A stretch of 64,000 nt of DNA from Thalassotalea crassostreae (GCF_001831495.1 NZ_CP017689.1:1488001-1552000); one strand, 5' to 3'; numbered from the stretch's first letter, positions 1 to 10,216 are shown. Notes: generated from the letters alone by a model not told the origin. A program made the numbers and translations.

Positions 1-1
1 T

Positions 2-97
2 GGTATTGATACACCATTCCCGTTGGCACATGAAAAAGAATACATGCCAGACGAATTGAAAACATTTGAAGCCATTATGGCCTCGGTTAACTACTAG
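2..97 (+). CDS. 2-oxoacid dehydrogenase E1 beta subunit, 3' end only
   Basis: An open frame enters from the left edge and stops with TAG at 95-97, giving the last 31 residues. They resemble the C-terminus of the beta subunit of pyruvate/branched-chain 2-oxoacid dehydrogenase E1 (a TPFP... segment followed by a short acidic helix ending in VNY). The E2 gene begins only 10 nt downstream, which is the usual E1-alpha/E1-beta/E2 operon order. The assignment rests mainly on this context because almost all of the protein lies outside the window. Confidence 0.7.
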   Translation, partial: GIDTPFPLAHEKEYMPDELKTFEAIMASVNY

Positions 98-107
98 GAA
101 TTTATCG

Positions 108-1697
108 ATGAGTATTGATTTTATATTACCAGATATCGGTGAAGGTATTGTTGAATGTGAACTGGTTGAATGGCTAGTAGCTGAAGGCGAACACATTAAA
201 GAAGACCAACCTGTTGCTGACGTAATGACTGATAAAGCATTAGTGCAAATCCCAGCAATGCATTCTGGCGTTGTTGACAAGTTGTATTACGCAAAAGGCG
301 ATATTGCCAAAGTTCATTCTCCATTGTTTGCTATGACACCAGAAGGCGACGCTGCTGCTCCTGCTGCGCCAGCAGTTGAAACTCCAGCGGTTGAAGCTGC
401 TGTTGTAACCGAAGTGTCTGCGAGCTCGGAAACGGTAATCGATGACTTTATCTTACCGGATATTGGTGAAGGCATTGTTGAATGTGAAATTGTTGATTGG
501 TTAGTAAGCGAAGGCGATATGATCGAAGAAGATCAAGCCGTTGTCGATGTAATGACCGATAAAGCGTTGGTACAAATTCCAGCAAAATATGCAGGTAAAG
601 TGGTTAAACTTCACTATGCCAAAGGTGACATTGCAAAAGTACACCAGCCATTGTTTGCTATTGAAATTACCGGTGGTGCTCCAGCTGCTGCAGCGCCAAC
701 TGCGCACACTGTATCAGCGCCTCAAAAAGCGGCATCAGCGCCAGTTAAAGCGCCGACTGTTGCTACTAAGCAAGACGAGGCAGCACCTGTTGCACAAAAG
801 AGTAATACAGGTAAAGCATTAGCAAGTCCTGCGGTTCGACGTGTGGCTCGTGAATTAAATGTCAATATTCATGAGGTGCCAGGTACAGGACCAAAAGGTC
901 GTGTATATAAACAAGACGTTGTTAACTTTAATGAAGCTCCGGTAAGCACTGCGGCGACAGCAGCTACAGCGACAGTTTCTGCAACAGCGGGCGAAAATAG
1001 AGTTGAACCGATTCGTGGTGTTAAAGCTGCGATGGCGAAAGCGATGGTTGCTTCAGTATCGACAATCCCTCACTTCACTTACTGTGAAGAAATTGACATG
1101 ACTGACCTTATTGCGTTGCGTTTAAAACTTAAAGAAGTTTATGCAAAACAAGATATTAAATTAACTATGATGCCTTTCTTTATGAAAGCAATGTCATTAG
1201 CAATCAAAGAGTTCCCACTAGTAAATACGAAAGTGAACGATGATTGCACTGAGTTAACGTATTTTGATGATCATAATATTGGTATGGCAGTTGATTCAAA
1301 AGTTGGCTTGTTAGTGCCTAATGTTAAACAAGTACAAAACCTTTCAATTATTGAAGTAGCGAAAGAGGTAAGTCGATTAACCAATGACGCTCGTAACGGT
1401 CGTGTTGCTACCCAAGATATTAAAGGCGGTACAATCAGTATCTCTAATATCGGTGCACTAGGTGGAACAATTGCTACGCCAATTATAAACAAGCCTGAAG
1501 TAGCAATTGTTGCGTTAGGTAAATTGCAAAAACTGCCTCGTTTTAATGATAAAGGTGAAGTTGAAGCGCGTTCAATTATGCAAGTAAGTTGGTCTGGAGA
1601 CCATCGCGTAATTGATGGCGGCACAATCGCTCGTTTCTGTAATCTTTGGAAGTCGTTCCTAGAAGATCCGACAAGCATGATCATGCATATGTCTTAA
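108..1697 (+). CDS. bkdB: Dihydrolipoamide acyltransferase (E2) of a branched-chain 2-oxoacid or pyruvate dehydrogenase complex
   Basis: 529 residues. Transfers acyl groups from E1-bound thiamine adduct to CoA by way of lipoyl-lysine, in the cytoplasm. Two lipoyl domains are visible, each with a TDKALVQIP motif (lipoyl lysines near 43 and 152). They are followed by Ala/Pro-rich linkers, a peripheral-subunit-binding domain (ASPAVRRVARE) and a CoA acyltransferase domain with the catalytic HRVIDGG motif near the C-terminus. I chose the ATG at 108, preceded by AGGA at 96-99; an ATG at 66 would overlap the upstream E1-beta frame and add 14 residues that do not look lipoyl-like. The two lipoyl domains are near copies, suggesting an internal duplication. 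A Rho-independent terminator follows at once. Whether the complex uses pyruvate or branched-chain substrates cannot be decided from this subunit; the symbol is therefore tentative. Confidence 0.85.
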   Translation: MSIDFILPDIGEGIVECELVEWLVAEGEHIKEDQPVADVMTDKALVQIPAMHSGVVDKLYYAKGDIAKVHSPLFAMTPEGDAAAPAAPAVETPAVEAAVVTEVSASSETVIDDFILPDIGEGIVECEIVDWLVSEGDMIEEDQAVVDVMTDKALVQIPAKYAGKVVKLHYAKGDIAKVHQPLFAIEITGGAPAAAAPTAHTVSAPQKAASAPVKAPTVATKQDEAAPVAQKSNTGKALASPAVRRVARELNVNIHEVPGTGPKGRVYKQDVVNFNEAPVSTAATAATATVSATAGENRVEPIRGVKAAMAKAMVASVSTIPHFTYCEEIDMTDLIALRLKLKEVYAKQDIKLTMMPFFMKAMSLAIKEFPLVNTKVNDDCTELTYFDDHNIGMAVDSKVGLLVPNVKQVQNLSIIEVAKEVSRLTNDARNGRVATQDIKGGTISISNIGALGGTIATPIINKPEVAIVALGKLQKLPRFNDKGEVEARSIMQVSWSGDHRVIDGGTIARFCNLWKSFLEDPTSMIMHMS

Positions 1698-1726
1698 TCG
1701 ACGATTCGATGCTTATATAAATAAAC

Positions 1727-1750
1727 AAACCCGCGTAAGCGGGTTTTTTA
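1727..1750 (+). terminator. Intrinsic terminator after the E2 gene
   Basis: Perfect 8-bp stem (AAACCCGC / GCGGGTTT) with a GTAA loop and a T-run, 29 nt after the E2 stop codon. The A-run on the left side also gives some termination capacity for the opposing cytochrome gene. Confidence 0.9.
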
Positions 1751-1813
1751 TTGCTAATTTGGCTAAGCCTAATCCAAAGCCAACAAATTAGCTGACTAAA
1801 ACTAATTTAATAC

Positions 1814-2188
1814 TCAATCTTTAGTTGGTAACAAATGCTCAGGTAAATTTTTACGTCGACCAGTATCTTTAGGACTGTAGTGCTTTTCTAAGTAATCCAA
1901 AATCACTTTCTCATTATCCATCAGCGGCCACAATCCTTGGCTTTTCTGCATCCAGCGAATTGTTTCTAGCCAGGTATCACGACTCATTCTATTTTGAGTC
2001 ACCAATTTGGCACTGTGGCAGGCAGTACAATGAGCTTTTACCATAATAAAGCCTTCATCAATAATTAGCCCTGTAGGCGGATCGATATCATAGGTTTTAT
2101 TTGGTGCTGCAATTGCAGAAAATCCTAAAATTAACGCAGTAACTACTGGAGCCATGACTATTGATATTGAGAGTAATTTCTTCATCAT
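1814..2188 (-). CDS. Small c-type cytochrome, probable electron acceptor subunit of sulfite dehydrogenase (SorB-like)
   Basis: 124 residues with an N-terminal signal/anchor sequence (hydrophobic residues about 5-28) and one haem c site, CTACH at 54-58. Most likely periplasmic. It begins 5 nt after the stop of the molybdopterin sulfite oxidase gene on the same strand, so the two are translated from one mRNA. In SorAB sulfite dehydrogenases the cytochrome subunit takes electrons from the molybdenum/haem subunit and passes them on to respiratory cytochrome c; that role is inferred here from size, haem motif and gene pairing. A SoxD role is less likely since SoxD carries two haems and is larger. 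Confidence 0.75.
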   Translation of the reverse strand: MMKKLLSISIVMAPVVTALILGFSAIAAPNKTYDIDPPTGLIIDEGFIMVKAHCTACHSAKLVTQNRMSRDTWLETIRWMQKSQGLWPLMDNEKVILDYLEKHYSPKDTGRRKNLPEHLLPTKD

Positions 2189-2193
2189 TATTC

Positions 2194-3567
2194 CTAAACA
2201 ACTTTTACTGCAATTCGATGGCAGGCATTGTTTAAATAACCTTTAGGGTTCCAGCCGGGTAAAATCATTGGCTGGCTAATCCCGTCCGAATCAGTGGCTT
2301 TCGCCCAGACTTCGTAATATCCTGGTTTTGGAAAAGAAACCTCGGTTTTCCAATGTTGCCATGCGTTTTGGTTTACAGGCTTGGTAACCGTGACATCTTG
2401 CCATGTTTGTCCGAAGTCGATTGATACTTGCATTGCAACAACGCTTTTATCGCCAGCCCAAGCGTGTCCTCTAACGGTCATCTTAGTGTCGAGTTTTTGC
2501 AATACTCCAGACTTTGGAAAGGTAACGAGTGATTTAACCGGCATATTTTCGATGATGCACATGTCTTCGTCAGCAACTTTACTCCCAGGTGCTACTGACT
2601 CGCAAGGCACTCGATAAGCAGTTCCCGTCATTTTTGCACCGTCGTGAACTTTATTACGGATATCGATTCCTGTTAGCCACTTTCCGCCTGTAGATGCCGG
2701 CCAACCGCCAAAGACTAAACGCAAAGGATGGCCATTCATCACCGGCATGTCTTCGCCATTAATTGCCCAGGCGATTAACGACTCTTGTTCTAATGCTTTA
2801 TTGATTGGTACACCACGAGAGATTGCTGCTTTATTTGGATCGCCACTTAAATGTGAATCTGCACCGTGATAGCCAATATAAACGGCATCGTCTTTAATGC
2901 CACAGTCTGCCAATACGTCCTTCAGACGCACGCCAGTCCACTCTGGGCAGCCAATAGCACCTGTGGTCCACTGGTTACCTTTTGCTGGTGGGTTAAACTC
3001 GCTACGACCGTTACCACCGCATTCTAAGGTTAATTGATAGGTATGATGCTTAAATTTTGACTTCAATTCAGCCAAGGTATAGGTTTTTGATTGTTTAACT
3101 GATTCGCCAGCTATGGTAAGTGTCCAATTCTCTGCGTCAATGTTCTTTGGTGGAATGCCATTATTTCGAACGAATAATCTGTTGGCAGGGGTAATGTTGT
3201 CGTCAAGCAAATGAGCAGGCGTTTCGGCATTGATGGGTTTATCATTTAGTACGATTAACCCCGGATCTTTTCCTTCAATCATAAACTTTTCGGTTGTTTG
3301 CGCCAGTGCTGCAGGTATGAGACCTGCGGGCATAAATCGGCTAAACACGATTTCTGCGCCAAGTAGGGTTGTCATTGCCGTTAAGCCACGTAAAAATCCA
3401 CGGCGGGTAATTGGATCGTGGGTGCGGCCAAAGACTTTTAAATCAGCTTCTATTGGGTCCTGGGCATATAACTCGCCTATACCTATAGTATTTACAGGCG
3501 ACTTTGTTGTAACCGCTGCAAATGGAGCGTCTATCATTGTTGGGTTTTGTTTTTTATCTTTAGACAT
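2194..3567 (-). CDS. Molybdopterin-dependent sulfite oxidase/dehydrogenase, catalytic subunit (SorA/SoxC family)
   Basis: 457 residues. Oxidises sulfite to sulfate with cytochrome c as acceptor, in the periplasm. A twin-arginine signal (RRGFLRG at 55-61, hydrophobic stretch, cleavage after about LAQT) lies unusually far from the first Met, giving a long n-region, as in SoxC-type proteins. The sulfite-oxidase molybdopterin domain carries the Mo-ligand cysteine in LECGGNG (about C183), and a C-terminal Mo-co dimerisation domain follows (about 350-457). The adjacent mono-haem cytochrome gene argues for a SorAB-type enzyme instead of SoxCD. No other sox genes are present. A different start would shorten the n-region but I see no better-placed ATG. 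Confidence 0.85.
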   Translation of the reverse strand: MSKDKKQNPTMIDAPFAAVTTKSPVNTIGIGELYAQDPIEADLKVFGRTHDPITRRGFLRGLTAMTTLLGAEIVFSRFMPAGLIPAALAQTTEKFMIEGKDPGLIVLNDKPINAETPAHLLDDNITPANRLFVRNNGIPPKNIDAENWTLTIAGESVKQSKTYTLAELKSKFKHHTYQLTLECGGNGRSEFNPPAKGNQWTTGAIGCPEWTGVRLKDVLADCGIKDDAVYIGYHGADSHLSGDPNKAAISRGVPINKALEQESLIAWAINGEDMPVMNGHPLRLVFGGWPASTGGKWLTGIDIRNKVHDGAKMTGTAYRVPCESVAPGSKVADEDMCIIENMPVKSLVTFPKSGVLQKLDTKMTVRGHAWAGDKSVVAMQVSIDFGQTWQDVTVTKPVNQNAWQHWKTEVSFPKPGYYEVWAKATDSDGISQPMILPGWNPKGYLNNACHRIAVKVV

Positions 3568-3809
3568 TCGTATTCAATACCATGAGTTTGATAAATTGCT
3601 AGAATAAATAATGTGCAGAGAGTGCCTTTAAGTAAAGGGTAAACTATCTACTGAAAAGAGGTTTTCTCAATTTGAATGGTATTGGTGTCAATTAACCAAT
3701 GGGTTAGCATTTGTTAAATGCTTCCTAATTTCGTAGTATCAGGCTATCTTAACCTTAACTGGTTACTTAGCAAGCCAGATAAAATAGAAGAGAATTACAA
3801 CGCGATAAT

Positions 3810-4328
3810 ATGATCATTAAACGAGTCTTTTTAATTGTCTGTTTAACGGCATTTTGTCAGTTAGCAGTAGCCAACAGTATTAGTAGCATTAACAATGCAC
3901 ATTTCACTATCGATTTAGTGAAAGTAGATAAATCTGCTCGCAAAATGTATCTGCTATCGCAAGGCAAGATTGTCAAACAATACCATATCGCCCTTGGTGA
4001 AAACCCTAAAGGCCACAAAGTACAAGAAGGGGATAACAGGACTCCTGAAGGTAACTATGTTCTTGATTACAAGAAAGAAAACTCAGCTTTTTATCGAGCT
4101 TTTCATATTAACTACCCTAATCTGAATGACATTAAAAATGCCAATGAACTTGGCGTTCATCCTGGCGGGCAAATAATGATCCACGGTCAAAAAAATGAGT
4201 CGACTAAAAATCCTAAGCTGGTACAGCGTTTTAACTGGACCAATGGCTGTATTGCGTTGACTAATAAAGAAATGGATGAGTTGCTTGAGCTTGTTGATAG
4301 TGGCACTAAAATTAAAATTGAATGGTAA
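3810..4328 (+). CDS. L,D-transpeptidase (YkuD domain), exported
   Basis: 172 residues with a cleavable signal peptide (about 1-21, ending AVA). The rest is one YkuD catalytic domain: the conserved HGQ motif (H125) and the active-site cysteine in TNGCIALTN (C147). Such enzymes make 3-3 crosslinks in peptidoglycan or anchor lipoproteins to it. There is no LysM domain, so it belongs to the short ErfK/YafK-like group. It is transcribed divergently from the sulfite oxidase gene across a 242-bp gap; no operon partner is obvious. Confidence 0.85.
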   Translation: MIIKRVFLIVCLTAFCQLAVANSISSINNAHFTIDLVKVDKSARKMYLLSQGKIVKQYHIALGENPKGHKVQEGDNRTPEGNYVLDYKKENSAFYRAFHINYPNLNDIKNANELGVHPGGQIMIHGQKNESTKNPKLVQRFNWTNGCIALTNKEMDELLELVDSGTKIKIEW

Positions 4329-4391
4329 CCTCAAATTATCGAATTGCCATTAATTTTGTATAACAAAAACTAAAAACAATATTAAAACAAT

Positions 4392-5243
4392 ATGAATAAA
4401 AACACTCTAGTACTCGGTGGTGGTGGCTTAACTGGTATTGCATGGATGACAGGTATTTTGTCAGCGTTGGAACAGCACGATATATCGCCACAATCATTCT
4501 CTAAAGCAATTGGCACATCTGCAGGCTCTGCGGTTGCGGCGCAAATATATAGTGAGGTGCCAATTGGCGAATTGTACCTAAATCAGGTGCAGTCAACAAA
4601 GCAAAGTAGTGAATTTAAACCCAAGTTAAATAAAATGTGGTTATTGTTTAAGTTGCTCCCTGCGCTTTTTTACTGGAAGAAACCGCGAGCATTTCGAAAA
4701 AAAGTTGCTGAGATAGCATTAAAAAGGGGATTTGAATTAACAACGCAGCGATTTGAAGCGGTTAAATCTCGATTAAGCGGCGATCATTGGCATAGCGCTG
4801 TTAATATAGTTGCTTTAAATGCTGAAACTGGTGATAAAGCCGTATTTAATCAAAGTTCTAATGTAATGCTTGCTGACGCCGTTACCGCAAGTTGTGCTGT
4901 TCCGCTTGTTTGGCCCGCTCACAAAATTAACGGTGAGTATTTTATTGATGGTGGCGTCCGTTCATTAAATAACGCCGATCTTGCTATTGGTGCTGATAAG
5001 GTGCTAATTCTCTCTCCTATGGGGGAAGGGCACGGCAGCTTTCCAGGTAATAATTTACAACAAGAGATTACCTTGCTTGAAAGCAATGGGGCAAAAGTGT
5101 TTTTGATCACCCCTGATTTGATAGCGAAACAACAAATGGGGAAAGATCCGCTGGCGCCTGAGAAAAAGTCTGCTGCTGCCGAAACTGGATTACGTCAAGG
5201 GTTGTTAATAGCACAACAGGTCAGTCAGTTTTTATCTAATTAA
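4392..5243 (+). CDS. Patatin-like phospholipase / RssA-type serine hydrolase
   Basis: 283 residues, no signal peptide. Patatin fold features are all present: glycine-rich oxyanion loop GGGGLTG (9-15), nucleophile elbow GTSAGS (Ser43) and the catalytic-dyad DGG (Asp186). The family hydrolyses acyl ester bonds of phospholipids or thioesters; the physiological substrate is unknown. It follows the L,D-transpeptidase by 63 nt on the same strand but has no evident functional link. It ends at a hairpin shared with the convergent metG. Confidence 0.8.
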   Translation: MNKNTLVLGGGGLTGIAWMTGILSALEQHDISPQSFSKAIGTSAGSAVAAQIYSEVPIGELYLNQVQSTKQSSEFKPKLNKMWLLFKLLPALFYWKKPRAFRKKVAEIALKRGFELTTQRFEAVKSRLSGDHWHSAVNIVALNAETGDKAVFNQSSNVMLADAVTASCAVPLVWPAHKINGEYFIDGGVRSLNNADLAIGADKVLILSPMGEGHGSFPGNNLQQEITLLESNGAKVFLITPDLIAKQQMGKDPLAPEKKSAAAETGLRQGLLIAQQVSQFLSN

Positions 5244-5271
5244 CAAGCATTGGTAGATTCGTTTCAAAAAT

Positions 5272-5296
5272 AAAAAGAGAGCCAACGCTCCCTTTT
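5272..5296. terminator. Bidirectional intrinsic terminator between the patatin gene and metG
   Basis: GAGC/GCTC core with a CAAC loop, flanked by an A-run and a T-run, lying between two convergent genes. One A-C mismatch interrupts the stem. Confidence 0.65.
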
Positions 5297-5332
5297 AAAT
5301 GCTTAATTTAATGTAGCGGCCTTTAGGCAATC

Positions 5333-7360
5333 TTACATCACGCGCATACCAGGTTGTGCACCATCATCTGGGTTAAGAATAAAGATATCTTTACCTCCAG
5401 GGCCTGCCGCAATAATCATTCCTTCAGACATACCAAAACGCATTTTACGAGGTGCTAAATTAGCGACAACTACCGTTAATTTACCGACTAAGTCTTCCGG
5501 TTGATACGCTGACTTAATACCCGCAAAAATTTGACGAGTTTCGCCGCCTAAATCTACTTCGATACGCAGCAGTTTGTCTGCTTTCTCAACATGCTCGGCG
5601 ACAACGATCTTAGCAACACGTAAATCCACTTTAGCGAAATCTTCAAAACCAATTTCGTCTGCAATAGGATCATCAGCTAATGGACCAGTTACTGGTTCTG
5701 CTTGTGCAGCAACCAAGTTATCTTTTGAATCTTCTACCATGGCGTTAATCTTATCCATTTCTACGCGTTGCATTAACGCTTTAAATTTATTAATTTTGTG
5801 ATCTTGTAATAGCGCTTTATGACCATCCCAGTTAAGCTCATCGTTTAAGAAGCCAGCTGTTTTAGCTGAAAGCTCTGGCAATACTGGTTTTAAGTAAATC
5901 ATTAAAATACGGAACAAGTTAATACCTAAAGAACAAATGTCTTGTACTTCTTGTTGCTTTCCGTCTTCTTTAATTAACTGCCATGGCTCTTTAATCGCGA
6001 TATATTCGTTTACTTTGTCTGCTAATGCCATTATTTCACGCATCGCTTTACCAAATTCACGACTTTCATAATGAGCGGCAATTGAGTCACCGGCGTTCAT
6101 AACTTCTTTAGCAAGTGCTTCATCATCAATGTTTGCCGACAGCATGCCGTCAAATTTCTTACTAATAAAGCTGGCACAGCGAGAAGCAATGTTCACTACT
6201 TTACCAACCATGTCTGAATTAACGCGTTGTGCGAAGTCCTCAAGGTTAAGATCTAAGTCATCAATACGAGAAGTCAGTTTAGCGGCGAAGTAGTAACGTA
6301 AATATTCTGGGTTTAAGTGTTCAAGGTAAGTACGGCCTTTAATGAACGTACCTTTTGATTTACTCATTTTTGTACCGTTAACGGTTACAAAACCATGGGC
6401 ATAAACGCTTGTCGGTTGACGGTAGTCAGCACCTTTAAGCATTGCTGGCCAAAATAGTGAATGGAAATAAATAATGTCTTTACCGATAAAATGGTAAAGC
6501 TCAGCTTCTGAGTCTTTTTTCCAAAACTCATCAAAGTTAATGCCTTTTTTATCACATAGGTTTTTAAAGCTACCCATATATCCAATTGGAGCATCTAACC
6601 AAACGTAGAAGAATTTACCTGGCGCATTTGGAATTTCAAAACCAAAGTATGGTGCATCACGGCTGATATCCCACTGTTGTAGGCCAGACTCAAACCATTC
6701 GTTCAGTTTGTTTGCCATCTCTTCTTGTAGCGCACCACTGCGCGTCCAGTCTTTAAGCATTTGCTCAAACGCTGGTAAGTCAAAGAAGTAATGCTCTGAA
6801 TCTTTCAGCACAGGTGTTGCACCTGAAACAACCGATACCGGGTTTATTAAATCTGTTGGTGAATATGTCGCACCACAGCTATCACAGTTATCACCGTTTT
6901 GATCTTCGCTCTTACAAGTTGGGCATGTACCTTTTACGAAGCGATCAGGTAAGAACATTTCTTTTTCTGGATCGAACAATTGAGAAATTGTACGACGCTT
7001 GATGTAGCCATTGTCATCAAGACGTGTGTATATTTGTTCGGCAAAGGCTTTGTTTTCTTCACTATGGGTTGAGTGATAGTTATCAAATTCAATGTGGAAA
7101 TCGGCAAAATCAGCCATGTGCTCTTCACGCACTTGGTTGATCATTTGCTCCGGAGTAATACCTAATTGCTGTGCTTTAAGCATGATAGGAGTACCGTGAG
7201 CATCGTCTGCACAGACATAATATGCTTCATGACCACGCATCTTTTGGAAGCGTACCCAGATATCTGTTTGGATGTATTCTAGAAGGTGGCCTAAATGGAT
7301 TGGGCCGTTTGCGTATGGTAACGCACTGGTCACAAGAATTTTGCGATTATTGCTTGTCAT
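5333..7360 (-). CDS. metG: Methionyl-tRNA synthetase
   Basis: 675 residues, a normal length for the long bacterial MetRS. Charges tRNA-Met with methionine in the cytoplasm. Visible features: the HIGH-type motif HLGH (22-25), a zinc knuckle with CPTC (146-149) and CDSC (159-162), the KMSKS loop (331-335), the anticodon-binding helical domain, and a C-terminal EMAP/Trbp111 tRNA-binding domain (about 570-675) that dimerises the enzyme. It is divergent from mrp, an arrangement common in gammaproteobacteria. Confidence 0.97.
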   Translation of the reverse strand: MTSNNRKILVTSALPYANGPIHLGHLLEYIQTDIWVRFQKMRGHEAYYVCADDAHGTPIMLKAQQLGITPEQMINQVREEHMADFADFHIEFDNYHSTHSEENKAFAEQIYTRLDDNGYIKRRTISQLFDPEKEMFLPDRFVKGTCPTCKSEDQNGDNCDSCGATYSPTDLINPVSVVSGATPVLKDSEHYFFDLPAFEQMLKDWTRSGALQEEMANKLNEWFESGLQQWDISRDAPYFGFEIPNAPGKFFYVWLDAPIGYMGSFKNLCDKKGINFDEFWKKDSEAELYHFIGKDIIYFHSLFWPAMLKGADYRQPTSVYAHGFVTVNGTKMSKSKGTFIKGRTYLEHLNPEYLRYYFAAKLTSRIDDLDLNLEDFAQRVNSDMVGKVVNIASRCASFISKKFDGMLSANIDDEALAKEVMNAGDSIAAHYESREFGKAMREIMALADKVNEYIAIKEPWQLIKEDGKQQEVQDICSLGINLFRILMIYLKPVLPELSAKTAGFLNDELNWDGHKALLQDHKINKFKALMQRVEMDKINAMVEDSKDNLVAAQAEPVTGPLADDPIADEIGFEDFAKVDLRVAKIVVAEHVEKADKLLRIEVDLGGETRQIFAGIKSAYQPEDLVGKLTVVVANLAPRKMRFGMSEGMIIAAGPGGKDIFILNPDDGAQPGMRVM

Positions 7361-7473
7361 TGACTTAATTGCCTAAGTTAAAATATTTTAATGGAAATAT
7401 GGTGACGGATAGTACAAAATTTAAGGCGTTTTTTCATTACAAATTTAATAAAAATCACTAAAAGCCGGACATT

Positions 7474-8571
7474 ATGTTTAAAAATCCCTTTAGCAAGCCA
7501 GATCAAGGCGAAAATATGCAAGATACAATAAGCCAATATATCGCTCAATATAGTTCTGAGGTTTTCCCTAAAGGAATTTTAGCGATCATACCTGAGCCTG
7601 CCATCACCAAAGATGGCAATACCTATTTACTGAGTTTTAAAACTCCGTTTCCATGCCAAGGCGAGCTTGAAAATTTGGCACAACAATTGGTATTGGAATT
7701 TGATATTGATGTCGAGCTGCTCATTGATTGTCAGGTAAACGCGGTTCGCACTCATGGTATTAAAGGGCTTAAAAATATTATCGCTATTGCATCAGGCAAA
7801 GGCGGAGTAGGGAAGTCGACTACTTCGGTTAACCTTGCTTATGCGTTAATTGCTGAAGGTGCGAAAGTTGGCATACTGGATGCCGATATTTACGGGCCAT
7901 CAATTCCTACTATGTTAGGTATCGCCGACCAAAGGCCTTCATCTGTCGATGGCAAAACCATGCAACCACTTGATGCTAGTGGTTTAACGGCGATGTCTAT
8001 CGGTTTTCTTGTTGATGAAGATAACGCTACTGTATGGCGCGGTCCGATGGCAAGTTCGGCGTTTTCACAAATGCTTAATGAAACAGAATGGCCAGATTTA
8101 GATTATCTGATCATTGATATGCCGCCAGGTACTGGCGATATTCAATTAACACTTGCCCAAAAAGTGCCGGTTGCGGCCGCAACAATTATAACGACGCCAC
8201 AAGATATTGCGTTGAAAGATGCAATGAAAGGTGTAAGTATGTTTGATAAAGTACAGGTGCCAGTGCTTGGCGTCATTGAGAACATGAGTTATCACATTTG
8301 CAGTAACTGTCAGCATCAATCACATTTGTTTGGTAAAGGTGGTGCTGAAGCCCTAAGCAAGCAGTTTAAAATCGCTACGCTTGGACAATTGCCGCTTGAT
8401 ATTGAAGTGCGTGAAGATATGGATAATGGTAATTCAACAGTTTTAACAAATACTGCTAGCGAAATAACCCATTTATACCGTAAAATAGCTCGAAAAATGG
8501 CCTCCGAATTGTACTTACAATTAGATAATCGTAGCCCACTAACCGCCCAAATAACGATAAAAGAAGAATAG
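7474..8571 (+). CDS. mrp: Mrp/ApbC family iron-sulfur cluster carrier ATPase
   Basis: 365 residues. Binds and transfers Fe-S clusters to apoproteins, in the cytoplasm. An N-terminal MIP18-like domain (about 15-95) is followed by a P-loop ATPase with the deviant Walker A GKGGVGKS (108-115), the Mrp signature around DADIYGPS, and the cluster-binding CSNC pair (C276, C279). A later in-frame ATG (codon 15) exists, but the first ATG gives the full N-terminal domain. dcd starts 4 nt downstream, so the two are cotranscribed. Confidence 0.93.
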   Translation: MFKNPFSKPDQGENMQDTISQYIAQYSSEVFPKGILAIIPEPAITKDGNTYLLSFKTPFPCQGELENLAQQLVLEFDIDVELLIDCQVNAVRTHGIKGLKNIIAIASGKGGVGKSTTSVNLAYALIAEGAKVGILDADIYGPSIPTMLGIADQRPSSVDGKTMQPLDASGLTAMSIGFLVDEDNATVWRGPMASSAFSQMLNETEWPDLDYLIIDMPPGTGDIQLTLAQKVPVAAATIITTPQDIALKDAMKGVSMFDKVQVPVLGVIENMSYHICSNCQHQSHLFGKGGAEALSKQFKIATLGQLPLDIEVREDMDNGNSTVLTNTASEITHLYRKIARKMASELYLQLDNRSPLTAQITIKEE

Positions 8572-8574
8572 AAC

Positions 8575-9171
8575 ATGAGACTTTGTGACAAAGATATAAA
8601 AACCTTAATTGACGACGGTGAAATTGTCATCAGTCCGACACCTGACGATTCAATGATTTCAGGGGTAAGTGTTGATATCCGCCTTGGTAATAAATTTCGT
8701 GTTTTTCAAGACCACAATGCACCATATATTGACTTAAGTGGACCTAAAGCTGAAGTTCAAGAAGCAATGAACACGGTAATGAGCGATGAAATTCACATTG
8801 CCGATGAAGATGCATTTTTCTTGCACCCTGGCGAGTTGGCGCTTGCAGTGACTCATGAATCAGTTACTTTACCTGCGAATATTGTTGGTTGGTTAGATGG
8901 CCGTTCTTCATTAGCACGCCTTGGTTTAATGGTTCATGTGACTGCGCATCGAATCGATCCAGGTTGGTCGGGTCAAATTGTTTTAGAATTTTACAACTCT
9001 GGTAAATTACCATTAGCTTTGCGTCCATTAATGAAAATTGCAGCGCTTAATTTCGAAACAATGTCTGATTATGCAATTCGTCCGTACAATAAGCGTGAAG
9101 ATGCAAAATATAAAGGTCAAACTGGCGCTGTCGCTAGCCGTATTAGTGAAGATGATAAAACATCTAAATAG
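8575..9171 (+). CDS. dcd: dCTP deaminase
   Basis: 198 residues, the usual family length. Deaminates dCTP to dUTP, feeding dTMP synthesis. Recognisable features are the N-terminal CDKDI segment, the core [10 protein letters not shown] loop that carries the catalytic arginine/serine residues, the HRIDPGW segment, and the C-terminal [12 protein letters not shown] nucleotide-lid region. Its start lies 4 nt after the mrp stop, with translation probably coupled. Confidence 0.95.
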   Translation: MRLCDKDIKTLIDDGEIVISPTPDDSMISGVSVDIRLGNKFRVFQDHNAPYIDLSGPKAEVQEAMNTVMSDEIHIADEDAFFLHPGELALAVTHESVTLPANIVGWLDGRSSLARLGLMVHVTAHRIDPGWSGQIVLEFYNSGKLPLALRPLMKIAALNFETMSDYAIRPYNKREDAKYKGQTGAVASRISEDDKTSK

Positions 9172-9231
9172 ACGTTAAAGTGCCTTGAGAGTTGTGACAA
9201 TCGATTTTTAAGCAACTTTCTTTAACGACAT

Positions 9232-9259
9232 AAAAAAAGCCCGCTAATTGCGGGCTTTT
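9232..9259. terminator. Bidirectional intrinsic terminator between dcd and the YvcK-like gene
   Basis: Stem AAAAGCCCGC / GCGGGCTTTT around a short TAAT-type loop with A- and T-runs on the two sides, between convergent genes. Confidence 0.9.
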
Positions 9260-9283
9260 CAGTATATATAGGTCATGGTTTTA

Positions 9284-10216
9284 TTACTGGTTCACTGCTT
9301 TATTATTAACAGCTTCTAACTTAGAAATAGATGCGTAATTTTCGATACATTGTTCGAGTGCATCTACTAACCTTACTTTATCGTGACGATAATTCACACG
9401 ATCACTTGCCAGTGGCTGTATCACTAAATTAACGAATTCAGAGGTTGCTTCTTGGTTTTGAGTAATAACCGTATCCACAGGTTGGCAGCCGATATTGTAG
9501 GTTATCCATTCTAATTTTTCATCGATGGATAGCTCACCAGCAGGGCTGTTTTCTTTGGCAATATTATCAATGAAAACGCAATGAGCATTGCTTTTGTTGA
9601 TCGCCTTAGAAATATCTCTCACTAACAGTGGCGGTACCACTGAAGTTAAAAAACTACCAGGACCAAGAATAATTAGGTCGGCGTTTTCTAGTGCCTTAAT
9701 TGTTTCTGGCATGGCTTTTACCAGTGGCGCTAACATCATATTTTTCGGCATGGTTGCCATATCATCTACCGATAGCTCTCCAACACGACAACGGCCTTCG
9801 GCGTAAAATGCCATAAGATCGGTTGGTGTTTCAGACATCGGCTGAACACGCGTTTTCACTCTTAATATGCGACGAATTAGTTTGATCGAATCAAGAGGGC
9901 GAGTTTGGATATCGTTTAATGCGTATAAAATAAGGTTGCCAAGATTGTGGCCGGCGAGTTCATCTTTGCCATCAAAGCGGAAATTAAACAACTGACTACC
10001 AACAGAGTCTTGATCGACTAATTGGGTTAGACAATTTCTTAAATCACCCCAAGCAATTGAGCTGGCGCGCTTACGCAACTTACCGGTAGAGCCACCATTA
10101 TCTGTGGTGGCAACGATACCAGTTAGCTGGTCACCTAGAAAGGATAGGGTGGATAACACTCGACCTAATCCATGACCGCCACCAATGGCAACGACCTTTA
10201 ATTTCTTTAACTGCAT
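9284..10216 (-). CDS. YvcK/CofD-family gluconeogenesis factor (UDP-sugar-binding)
   Basis: 310 residues, cytoplasmic. The N-terminal nucleotide-binding loop AIGGGHGLGRVLSTL and the following TDNGGSTGKLR segment are typical of the YvcK/YbhK branch of the CofD-like fold. Members bind UDP-GlcNAc and affect gluconeogenic growth and cell shape; the exact biochemical role is unsettled. The gene stands alone, convergent with dcd, and has a 390-bp upstream gap that also carries the tRNA promoter of the opposite strand. Confidence 0.85.
   Translation of the reverse strand: MQLKKLKVVAIGGGHGLGRVLSTLSFLGDQLTGIVATTDNGGSTGKLRKRASSIAWGDLRNCLTQLVDQDSVGSQLFNFRFDGKDELAGHNLGNLILYALNDIQTRPLDSIKLIRRILRVKTRVQPMSETPTDLMAFYAEGRCRVGELSVDDMATMPKNMMLAPLVKAMPETIKALENADLIILGPGSFLTSVVPPLLVRDISKAINKSNAHCVFIDNIAKENSPAGELSIDEKLEWITYNIGCQPVDTVITQNQEATSEFVNLVIQPLASDRVNYRHDKVRLVDALEQCIENYASISKLEAVNNKAVNQ

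Noticed and set aside
66..107. Upstream ATG of the E2 gene adding 14 residues
   Set aside because: It overlaps the E1-beta frame, has no ribosome binding site and the added residues do not belong to a lipoyl domain; the ATG at 108 has AGGA upstream.
2194..3567. Sulfite oxidase as part of the sulfatase locus
   Set aside because: It lies more than 26 kb away among core genes. Sulfatases release sulfate, not sulfite, so no link is supported.
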